From the NCBI RefSeq assembly GCF_007827595.1, contig NZ_VISR01000003.1:434001-498000 (forward strand): 64,000 nucleotides of DNA. Reading direction: 5' to 3'. The first letter of the stretch is position 1. Each line of letters starts with the position of its first letter. This stretch comes from Streptomyces sp. BK340. GTDB lineage: Bacteria; Actinomycetota; Actinomycetes; Streptomycetales; Streptomycetaceae. Under the pieces are notes generated by a model that was given only the letters and a program-made list of their open reading frames with translations, was not told the DNA's origin and did not search any database. Both the position numbers and the translations under genes were made by a program. Of the stretch, positions 1 through 6,325 are shown piece by piece.

Positions 1-162
1 ATCGCGTCCGGCACGGTGGTTTTCAGCGTGCTGACGTCGCAGCTCGCCGACCCCAACGACTACGTCAAGGTCAGCGTCGGCGGCTCCGGTCTCGTGACGG
101 CGATCCTGCACGACCTGATCGTGCAGCGGAAGCCGTCGAACCTCGAAATCCTGGGGGCCTGA
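1..162 (+). CDS. Phage virion protein, C-terminal fragment (partial)
   Basis: Frame 1 is open from the window edge to a TGA at 160-162, giving 53 residues that end KPSNLEILGA. The gene starts before the window. The position just upstream of small head genes and the head-tail connector suggests a head protein, possibly the major capsid protein, but the visible part carries no diagnostic motif. The next gene follows after 5 bases, so it belongs to the same late transcript. The function is inferred from context only. Confidence 0.55.
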   Translation: MASGTVVFSVLTSQLADPNDYVKVSVGGSGLVTAILHDLIVQRKPSNLEILGA

Positions 163-167
163 CCGCG

Positions 168-635
168 ATGACCACGCTCATCCAGAACAAGGATGTCCGG
201 CTTCTCGCGGCCGGCATCGCAGTCAGCCGCGCCACTGCGACACTGCCGCAGACCGCGCAGTCGTCGCTGTTCACCATCTCCGGCGGCCGGATCCTCGTGG
301 TCGCTCTGGTCGGTGAGGTCACCACCGCGATCCAGGCGCAGGCCACCACCGTGCAGCTGATCGGTACCCCGACCAGTGGCACCGCAGTGAACCTGACCAA
401 CGCCACTGGTGACGTCAACGGCAAGGAGATCGGCGCGACCGTGACCCTGCCGACGACACTCGGCGGCACCGCGGCGGTGAACAACGCGGGCGGCAACATC
501 ACCCCGTCCGCGACGTGGCTGCTACTGCACCCCGGAACCATCGACCTCAAGACCGTCGCCAGCTCGACGGGCGCCATGAAGTGGGACCTGCTGTACATCC
601 CGCTCGACACGGCCGCGTCGGTGGTCGCGGCCTGA
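168..635 (+). CDS. Phage structural protein of unknown role
   Basis: 155 residues, beta-rich and full of Thr, Ala, Val and Gly, with no membrane segment or catalytic motif. It starts at ATG 168, five bases after the preceding gene. The composition and the position between a capsid-region gene and the connector fit a head decoration or minor capsid protein. The Thr/Ala-rich beta style recalls the tail-region protein at 10371-10883, but I cannot show homology by eye. It could also be a spike-like virion protein. Confidence 0.55.
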   Translation: MTTLIQNKDVRLLAAGIAVSRATATLPQTAQSSLFTISGGRILVVALVGEVTTAIQAQATTVQLIGTPTSGTAVNLTNATGDVNGKEIGATVTLPTTLGGTAAVNNAGGNITPSATWLLLHPGTIDLKTVASSTGAMKWDLLYIPLDTAASVVAA

Positions 636-636
636 C

Positions 637-1110
637 ATGGCGATCGAAGTCTGCACGTCGTGCACCTGCCGGTTCGCGGTGGGCCTGCTGCGCTGCCCTC
701 AGTGCCAGGCCCCCGCGCCCCGGTTCGCCGACCGCATGAAGGAGAACGACATGCCCAGGATCACCGTCGCCGGGGGTCCGTCGAACGCCGACGCGCAGCC
801 CGGCGAGCCCGGCTACATCGAAGGGAGTGAGCAGCCATCAGCTGGTACCAGCTCCTCGACATCCGACGCCAAGCACGCGCCGAGTTCGAACGAGACCCCA
901 ACGTCGTCGGACCGCCCACAGCGTGCCCCCGCGACGGAGAACCCCTCAAGCCCGGACCACCGTCCGAGCCCGGAACCTTCTTCTGCCAGTTCGACGGATG
1001 GCAGTACCCCCGCGACTGGGTCCAGCCGGAACCGCCGGCAGGCCTCTTCGACGGGGTCGCGGAAGGGCCAGGGAGCTACGGCGGACTCCCGTAAGACCGA
1101 CAAGTCCTGA
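637..1110 (+). CDS. Zinc-ribbon protein with long Ser/Thr/Pro-rich tail
   Basis: 157 residues in two parts. The N-terminus holds CTSC and CPQC pairs (about residues 6-9 and 19-22), a small zinc ribbon. From about residue 65 the chain is almost only Ser, Thr, Pro, Arg and Lys and is surely disordered. An internal ATG at 751 has its own good Shine-Dalgarno (AAGGAG at 739-744), so a shorter product beginning MPRITVAGG is possible. The low-complexity half exists because the same DNA is read in another frame by the gene at 837-1094. A role in head assembly is only a guess. Confidence 0.6.
   Translation: MAIEVCTSCTCRFAVGLLRCPQCQAPAPRFADRMKENDMPRITVAGGPSNADAQPGEPGYIEGSEQPSAGTSSSTSDAKHAPSSNETPTSSDRPQRAPATENPSSPDHRPSPEPSSASSTDGSTPATGSSRNRRQASSTGSRKGQGATADSRKTDKS
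837..1094 (+). CDS. Overprinted small Cys-containing phage protein (SWYQLLDIRR), probable ATC start
   Basis: A third reading frame inside the previous gene encodes 85 residues beginning ISWYQLLDIRR, followed by a TACPRDGEPL knuckle, an FFCQFDGWQYPRDW segment, and a stop at 1092-1094. The peptide looks strongly protein-like (Trp, Tyr and Cys placed as in a zinc ribbon) and resembles a small family I know from actinophages, where it begins Met-Ser-Trp. Here the codon at that place is ATC (837-839). The frame has no ATG, GTG or TTG between the upstream stop (828-830) and the conserved part. An AAGGGAG at 821-827 sits about ten bases before it. Either ATC serves as start or the gene has lost its start codon. 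Confidence 0.55.
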   Translation: MSWYQLLDIRRQARAEFERDPNVVGPPTACPRDGEPLKPGPPSEPGTFFCQFDGWQYPRDWVQPEPPAGLFDGVAEGPGSYGGLP

Positions 1111-1140
1111 GCCAGCAAGATCTGGGAGGAGGAGATCAGC

Positions 1141-1869
1141 ATGACCGCAACCGGCTACGTGTCCACCACCGGCGACACCCGCAAGGTGAACAAGTCCGGC
1201 GACACCATGACAGGCGAGTTGACGCTGCCCGACTCCTCCCCGGACCAGGCACTGAACGCCGCGTCGAAGGGCTACGTCGACGCCGTGGCCGCAACAAAGG
1301 CCGCGCTCGCGCACGCTGCCCAGCACGCCGCCGCAGGCGGCGACCCGGTGACGCTGACGCAGGCACAGGTCACCGGGCTCGTCTCTGCACTCGCCGCGCT
1401 GGCCCCGCTTGCCGGCGCCCACTTCACCGGCGATGTCACTGTCGACGGCTACACCACTTTGCAGGGCGGCCAGTTCAATTCCGACTTCGCCGCGTTCGGC
1501 AGCATGACATTGATCGGCACCGGCAAACGCGTCCGGTTCCGGCCCACGGGCGGAGACGTCGACGTCGAGGGCGGCGGCAAGGACGTCTACGTCTCCGTCT
1601 GGTCCGGCGAGGACTTCAGCGGGACTCAGCACACCTACCTGCGCCTGGAGTACAACGCCGGGATCGCGCACGCGGTCGGCACGTGGGTGTTCAGCGACAG
1701 CCCGTTCGGCGGGGGTCACACGCTGACGGGTACGACGGCCGGCTTCTACGGGGCCGCCCCGGTCGCGCAGCAGACGGTCACGGGTTCCCGTGGCGGGAAC
1801 GCTGCGCTTGCGTCCCTTCTGTCGAAGCTCGCCTCGCTCGGGCTGATCGTGGATGGGACGAGCGCATGA
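1141..1869 (+). CDS. Phage tail-fibre-like protein
   Basis: 242 residues. The N-terminus carries KVNKSGDTMTGELTLP, the GDTMTG signature typical of phage tail fibres and receptor-binding appendages, then an alanine-rich helix (about residues 40-80). A beta-rich body follows with repeats such as FTGDVTVDGYTTL. It probably forms a trimeric fibre or spike. Its position before the connector rather than after the tape measure is notable but known in Streptomyces phages. It starts at ATG 1141 after AGGAGGAG (1125-1132) and overlaps the next gene by four bases (ATGA), which implies translational coupling. Confidence 0.65.
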   Translation: MTATGYVSTTGDTRKVNKSGDTMTGELTLPDSSPDQALNAASKGYVDAVAATKAALAHAAQHAAAGGDPVTLTQAQVTGLVSALAALAPLAGAHFTGDVTVDGYTTLQGGQFNSDFAAFGSMTLIGTGKRVRFRPTGGDVDVEGGGKDVYVSVWSGEDFSGTQHTYLRLEYNAGIAHAVGTWVFSDSPFGGGHTLTGTTAGFYGAAPVAQQTVTGSRGGNAALASLLSKLASLGLIVDGTSA

Positions 1870-3242
1870 CTGACGTGATCGCAGGCCAGACCGTGGCGCT
1901 CCTGTCGCAGTGGTACGACTTCTCCGGCGGCTCCCTCGTCGACCTCGACGCCACCCCCACCATCACCATCACGAGCATTGCCACCGCGGCGACCGCGCTC
2001 GCCGCGACCAGTAGCGGCGTCACCCACCCCGGCACTGGCAGCTACGGCTACGCCTGGACCCCCGCCTCCAGCCTCGCCCCTGGCGCCTACCTCGCCACCT
2101 GGACCGGCCTCAAGTCCAGCAGCCCGGTCACCGCGACCGAGACCATCACCGTGTACGCGCCGGCATCCGCCGCGGCCACGAACACGTCTCCTGAGGGCAT
2201 CTGGTACGCCACGCGTGAAGACGTCATGCGCGCGCTCGACGTGAAGGAGACCGCGCGTAACCGGCGGCAGATCGACGACGCTCTCGAATCCGCGTCACGC
2301 GGCATCGAGGGTCTCTGTCACCGCCGCTTCTACCCGGTGCTGGCCACGCGGCTGTTTGACTGGCCGCCGCGCGCGGGGATGACGCCGTGGATCCTGCGTC
2401 TCGATGATCAGGGGCTGATCACGGTGGCGACGCTCGCCTCGGGCGGGCAGACGATCGCATCCACGGACTACAACCTCGAACCAGTCAACTCGGGGCCCCC
2501 GTTCAACCGCGTCGAGATCAAGCTGTCGTCCGACGCAAGCTTCGGTGGCGGCGACACCTACCAGCGAGACGTACAGATCGCAGGCCTGTGGGGCTACCGC
2601 AACACCGAAACCACCCTTGGTTCAACAACCGCAGCCATCACCAGCACAACGGCCACCACCATCACCGTGGACGGCCCGACCTCCGCGCTCGTCGGCGTTG
2701 GCAGCGTGCTGCGCATCGACTCCGAACGCATGCTTGTCACCGAGCGGACGCAGGCCAGCACCGGTCAGACCGGCAGCATCACCGCCGGTAAGGGCGACGT
2801 CACCCTCACTGTCGCCAACGGCGCTGCCTTCGCGGTCGACGAGGTGATCCTCCTCGACTCCGAGCGAATGCGGATCGACGACATCGCGGGCAACACCCTC
2901 ACCGTGGAGCGTGCCTACGACGGCACGGTCCTTGCCGCGCATACCACCGCGACGATCTACGCGCCGCGTACCCTCACCGTGACCCGCGGCGCCCTCGGTA
3001 CCAGCGCCGACATACATGCCTCCGGCAACACCGTCTACCGGTGGAACCCTCCGGGGCTTGTCCACCAGCTGGCGAAGGCCGAAGCCATCTCGCAGCTGCT
3101 GCAAGAGCGTTCGGGCTGGTTCCGCAGGGCGTCGTCCGCGTCCGGTACCAAGGGCGGCGAGGTCACCCAGGACGCCCTCAAGGATCTCCGCGACCAGACG
3201 TACACCGAGCACGGCCGCAAGGCCCGACACAGGGCGGTGTAG
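1866..3242 (+). CDS. Head-tail connector protein (gp6-like) with inserted beta domains
   Basis: 458 residues, starting at the ATG that overlaps the previous stop. Residues 1-100 form a beta-rich domain. The region after about 115 (WYATREDVMRALDVKET, then SASRGIEGLCHRRFYP) is the helical head-tail connector core of the phage gp6/adaptor family. Residues about 255-400 add two copies of a short beta module, each containing a DSERM motif, inserted before the C-terminal helices (HQLAKAEAISQLLQE). The protein should form the ring between the portal and the tail. Two bases separate it from the neck gene downstream. Confidence 0.7.
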   Translation: MTDVIAGQTVALLSQWYDFSGGSLVDLDATPTITITSIATAATALAATSSGVTHPGTGSYGYAWTPASSLAPGAYLATWTGLKSSSPVTATETITVYAPASAAATNTSPEGIWYATREDVMRALDVKETARNRRQIDDALESASRGIEGLCHRRFYPVLATRLFDWPPRAGMTPWILRLDDQGLITVATLASGGQTIASTDYNLEPVNSGPPFNRVEIKLSSDASFGGGDTYQRDVQIAGLWGYRNTETTLGSTTAAITSTTATTITVDGPTSALVGVGSVLRIDSERMLVTERTQASTGQTGSITAGKGDVTLTVANGAAFAVDEVILLDSERMRIDDIAGNTLTVERAYDGTVLAAHTTATIYAPRTLTVTRGALGTSADIHASGNTVYRWNPPGLVHQLAKAEAISQLLQERSGWFRRASSASGTKGGEVTQDALKDLRDQTYTEHGRKARHRAV

Positions 3243-3244
3243 CC

Positions 3245-3643
3245 ATGCCGGGAATCGACTTCAACGTTCGCACCGCCAAGCGGGGCCCCATGTTTGACGG
3301 GCGCACCGCGAAGGCGATGCACGCCTACCGCGATGAGATCAGCCTGCGGATCGCCGAGGAAGGCGAGAAGCTGATCCGGCAGCGCCTCAAGGTCGTGCTG
3401 CAGCACCCGACCGGCTACTACGAGTCGCGGATCAGCGTCGACCGGGCCGGGGACGGCTATCGGGTCTCCGACGGCGGCGTGATCTACGGGCCGTGGCTGG
3501 AAGGTACCGGCAGCCGCAACAGTCCCGTGACGCGGTTCCCGGGCTACGCCACGTTCCGGCGGACCAAGCCCCTGGTCGACAAGCGGGCGCGAGAGATCGC
3601 GGTCCGGCTGCTGGCCCGCTACAAGGCGATGGGGCTGATCTGA
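3245..3643 (+). CDS. Neck / HK97 gp10-like protein
   Basis: 132 residues starting at ATG 3245. The N-terminal helix (AYRDEISLRIAEEGEKLIRQRL) followed by a segment with GPWLEGTGSRN and ending in a basic helix matches the size and layout of gp10-like neck or minor tail proteins. These sit between the connector and the tail terminator in siphoviruses. Order and spacing (2 bases upstream, 1 base downstream) support this. No enzymatic motif is present. Confidence 0.65.
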   Translation: MPGIDFNVRTAKRGPMFDGRTAKAMHAYRDEISLRIAEEGEKLIRQRLKVVLQHPTGYYESRISVDRAGDGYRVSDGGVIYGPWLEGTGSRNSPVTRFPGYATFRRTKPLVDKRAREIAVRLLARYKAMGLI

Positions 3644-3644
3644 C

Positions 3645-4103
3645 ATGACCCTCGACATCCGCACCATCCTCGACGCGGTGGAGTCGCATGCGCTGGCGTC
3701 CGGATTCTTCCAGGCCGTCAACGGGCACGAACCCAAGAGCGCTCCGCAGAACGGGCTTACGGCCGCTGTGTGGGTAGAGCAGATCGGCCCGGCCCGCGGC
3801 GGCTCCGGCCTCTCGTCGACGAGCACGCGGCTGGCGTTGTTCGTGCGTCTGTACACGTCGATGCTGCAAGAGCCCGAGGACGCCATCGACCCGGACCTGA
3901 TGACCGCCCTCGACGCCCTGATGGCCGCCTACTCCGGTGACTTCACCCTCGGTGGTCTGGTCCGCGACGTCGACCTCCTCGGCACCTACGGCGACCCGCT
4001 CGGCGCGCGCGCCGGCTACCTGACGACGTCCGGCGCCGAATACCGGGTGATGACGATCACCCTTCCCCTCATCGTCAACGACCTCTGGGAGCAGGTGGCA
4101 TAG
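3645..4103 (+). CDS. Tail terminator protein
   Basis: 152 residues with mixed alpha/beta pattern. The start (LDIRTILDAVESHALASGFFQAVNGHEP) and the central LALFVRLYTSMLQEPEDAIDPDLM are typical of the tail completion/terminator family, which caps the tail tube at the head-proximal end. It lies directly before the tail-tube gene, separated by no bases (stop 4101-4103, next GTG at 4104). The call rests on gene order plus length. Confidence 0.65.
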   Translation: MTLDIRTILDAVESHALASGFFQAVNGHEPKSAPQNGLTAAVWVEQIGPARGGSGLSSTSTRLALFVRLYTSMLQEPEDAIDPDLMTALDALMAAYSGDFTLGGLVRDVDLLGTYGDPLGARAGYLTTSGAEYRVMTITLPLIVNDLWEQVA

Positions 4104-4844
4104 GTGGCGAAGTCTTCCGGCCTCGGCGACAACTTCTACATCGCGGGCTATGACCTGAGTGGCGACCTCGGCAGTGTCAGCCTCTCCGGCGGCCCGGCCA
4201 CGCTCGAAGTCACCGGCATCGACAAGAGCGCGTATGAGCGGATCGGCGGCGTGCGCACCGGCAGCGTGTCGTGGAAGGCGTTCTTCAACCCGGCCATCGG
4301 CGCGGCGCACGAGCGGTTCAGCAGCCTTCCCACGGCGGACGTGATCTGCACGTACATGCGGGGTACGGCGCTCGGGAATCCGGCTGCGTGCCAGGTGTCG
4401 AAGCAGATCAACTACGACGGCACTAGGGCGGACAGCGGCGAGTTCACGTTTGCTGTCGAGGCGCAGTGCAACGGCTTCGGCCTGGAGTGGGGCCAGCAGC
4501 TCACCGCGGGCAAGCGCACAGACAGCGCGGCGACAAACGGCGCGAGCATCGACACGGCGGCGTCGGCCAGCTTCGGGGCGCAGGCCTATCTACAGGTGTT
4601 CAGCATGACCGGCACCGACGCCACAGTGAAGATCCAGGACTCGGCGGACAACAGCAGCTTCGCGGACGTCACCGGGCTCACGTTCACGCAGGTCACCGCC
4701 GGGCCGACGTCGGAGCGGATCGCTACCGCCTCGGGGGCGACGGTCCGCCGCTACCTGCGCGCCGTGACCACGACGACGGGTGGCTTCTCGTCGCTGGTGT
4801 TCGCGGTCGTCGTCGTCAAGAACCAGGTGGCGGTGAGCTTCTGA
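4104..4844 (+). CDS. Major tail tube protein 1
   Basis: 246 residues from a GTG start. The first about 140 residues are the tube domain, beginning AKSSGLGDNFYIAGYDLSGD and containing the motif ITGIDKSAYERIGG, variants of which are common in Streptomyces phage tube proteins. The last about 100 residues (after TNGASIDTAAS) form a beta-sandwich add-on like the Ig or carbohydrate-binding domains that decorate the outside of tails. A second, shorter tube-like gene with the same start and motif lies at 5282. The stop overlaps the next ATG (TGATG). Confidence 0.8.
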   Translation: MAKSSGLGDNFYIAGYDLSGDLGSVSLSGGPATLEVTGIDKSAYERIGGVRTGSVSWKAFFNPAIGAAHERFSSLPTADVICTYMRGTALGNPAACQVSKQINYDGTRADSGEFTFAVEAQCNGFGLEWGQQLTAGKRTDSAATNGASIDTAASASFGAQAYLQVFSMTGTDATVKIQDSADNSSFADVTGLTFTQVTAGPTSERIATASGATVRRYLRAVTTTTGGFSSLVFAVVVVKNQVAVSF

Positions 4845-5278
4845 TGAACCGTATCCAGCCCCAGATGGGCGCCGAGGCGTACAAGACGTACTCCATCGTC
4901 GCGCCGCCCTCTACGCACTTCCGTAAGGCCACCTGCGCCGAAACGGACTGCCCCGACTACCTGAACGGCTGGCGCGTCCGCGTCGAGGGCCTGGAACCGG
5001 AGATGGTCCACGCGGCGAAGACGTCAGGCCGCAAGTACAACGAGGTACGCATCGCCGAAGGCGAAACGTGGCTGTACTTCGAGGCCGGGCAGCCCTGCTT
5101 CCGCGCCAGCGAACACCGGCTGCGCCTCGACCGGCCCGAGCTGTACCTCGTCCGGGACGGGGACTGGCGGGGCAACCCCCGCGGCACCAAGACGCGGATG
5201 CACCAACGCCCAGAACTCTGGGTGGAGGACTTCGGCGAGCACCAGCAGAACATCGCAGACCAGATCGAAAGGGGTTGA
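4844..5278 (+). CDS. Phage protein of unknown function between the two tube genes
   Basis: 144 residues starting at ATG 4844, overlapping the preceding stop. It contains CAETDCPDYLNGW near residue 30 and a lone Cys further on (GQPCFRASEHRLRL), and ends with polar residues. The two Cys of CxxxxC could bind a metal. No membrane segment or enzyme motif is seen. Its position between two tail-tube paralogues suggests an accessory tail protein or an assembly factor. I do not recognise a named family. Confidence 0.55.
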   Translation: MNRIQPQMGAEAYKTYSIVAPPSTHFRKATCAETDCPDYLNGWRVRVEGLEPEMVHAAKTSGRKYNEVRIAEGETWLYFEAGQPCFRASEHRLRLDRPELYLVRDGDWRGNPRGTKTRMHQRPELWVEDFGEHQQNIADQIERG

Positions 5279-5281
5279 CCC

Positions 5282-5689
5282 ATGGCCAAGAGCTCCGGGT
5301 TGGGCTGGACAACGGCCTCTGTGGACGATGCGTCCGGCACGCCGCAGACCATCAAGAACGATTTCACCAACCTGCAGTTCGCCACCCCGCGTGGCGTGCA
5401 GGACATCACCGGTATCGACAAGTCGGCCTACGAGCGGCTGCTGCTGCTGGCCGACTTCAGCATCACGCTGAACGGCGTGTTCAACCCGGCGGCGAACATG
5501 TCGCACGACGTGTTCAAGACCGTCCCCTCCACCAGCGTGAACCGCACCGTGACGCTCACGGTGTCCGGCAAGACCCTCGCCAACGAGTGTCTGTTCACCG
5601 ACTACCCGCTCACCCGCGCCGAGTCCGGAGAACTCACCTTTGCTGTGCCTGGCGTCCTTGCTGACGGCGCGGTACCCACCTGGAGCTAG
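5282..5689 (+). CDS. Second tail tube-like protein (paralogue)
   Basis: 135 residues. It starts AKSSGLGWTTASVDD and contains DITGIDKSAYERLLLL, the same N-terminal hexapeptide and internal motif as the protein at 4104-4844, and ends SGELTFAVPGV where the first copy has SGEFTFAVEAQ. It lacks the C-terminal beta-sandwich. It therefore looks like a duplicated bare tube domain. It may be a minor tube subunit, or the two copies may alternate in the tube. AAAGGGG at 5269-5275 provides the Shine-Dalgarno. Confidence 0.7.
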   Translation: MAKSSGLGWTTASVDDASGTPQTIKNDFTNLQFATPRGVQDITGIDKSAYERLLLLADFSITLNGVFNPAANMSHDVFKTVPSTSVNRTVTLTVSGKTLANECLFTDYPLTRAESGELTFAVPGVLADGAVPTWS

Positions 5690-5777
5690 GACCAAGTCAC
5701 AGAAATAGTCCGCCAGTTGACTGCAATCTCGGACGACAGTTCAACGGGGGCACCTGCCCGCACCAGGAGAGATGAAC

Positions 5778-6173
5778 ATGGGCTACAAGCGCAACCCGAA
5801 GGTGTACCACCTGAAGTTCGAGGGCGAGTACGACGGCCTCGAAGTCCGGGTGCGAAGCCTGTCCATGGGGCAGCTGATCGCGGCCCGCACCGACAACGAC
5901 GACGGCGGCAGGGACGGCACCGAGGCTATGGTCGAGCTGCTCGCCGAGCGGCTCGTCGACTGGAACCTCGAAGACGAGGACGGGGCTCCGGTGCCGCCCA
6001 CCCTTGACGCGATCAAGGGCGAAGACCACGACATGATCATGGCGATCATCACCCAGTGGACCAACGCCGTGGCAGGGGTGCCCGCCCCTTTGGAGCAGCC
6101 CTCACCCGCTGGCGAGACTTCCCCGGTGGCATCCATTCCGACGGAAGCATTGTCACCGAGCCTCGCGAGCTGA
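5778..6173 (+). CDS. Tail assembly chaperone, short form (G-like)
   Basis: 131 residues from ATG 5778, eight bases after AGGAG (5765-5769). An in-frame ATG at 5772 is too close to that site. It is acidic (NDDGGRDGTEAMVE, NLEDEDGAPV), as expected for the chaperone that coats the tape measure protein during tail assembly. It sits directly before the tape measure gene and contains the slippery heptamer at 6086-6092, so most ribosomes make this short product and a minority the longer fusion. An 82-base stretch upstream (5690-5771) holds no gene. Confidence 0.75.
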   Translation: MGYKRNPKVYHLKFEGEYDGLEVRVRSLSMGQLIAARTDNDDGGRDGTEAMVELLAERLVDWNLEDEDGAPVPPTLDAIKGEDHDMIMAIITQWTNAVAGVPAPLEQPSPAGETSPVASIPTEALSPSLAS

Positions 6174-6325
6174 CCTACGCCAAATTCATCCTCGGCCTCG
6201 CCGACCGCTGGCACAAGCTGCCGTCCGAGATCGAAGCCGAGCCCGCCGAGACCTTCCGCCTGCTGGAGATCGAACGATTGGGGGTGAATCCGGATGAACG
6301 TGGTGGAGATCCTGGTTACGGCTAA
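5778..6325 (+). CDS. Tail assembly chaperone, -1 frameshifted fusion (GT-like)
   Basis: After a -1 shift at 6086-6092 translation continues in the frame that reads GAALTRWRDFPGG and ends at TAA 6323-6325, giving a fusion of about 182 residues. The downstream part is compact and conserved-looking (ELTYAKFILGLADRWHKLPSEI), as expected of the T domain, which contacts the tape measure and tube subunits. The end overlaps the tape measure start by 32 bases. This mirrors the lambda G/GT arrangement. The event is inferred from the signal and frame layout, not observed. Confidence 0.75.
6086..6092 (+). other. Programmed -1 ribosomal frameshift site
   Basis: C CCT TTG in the zero frame of the tail chaperone fits X XXY YYZ exactly (X=C, Y=T, Z=G). 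Slippage re-pairs the tRNAs on CCC TTT. The -1 frame is open from before this point and runs to 6325, overlapping the zero frame until 6173. GC-rich sequence follows and could form a stimulatory structure. Confidence 0.75.

Noticed and set aside
5690..5771. Hairpin GTTGACTG / CAGTTCAAC between tail genes as a terminator
   Set aside because: The stem is short and bulged, and the genes on both sides must be co-transcribed for tail assembly.
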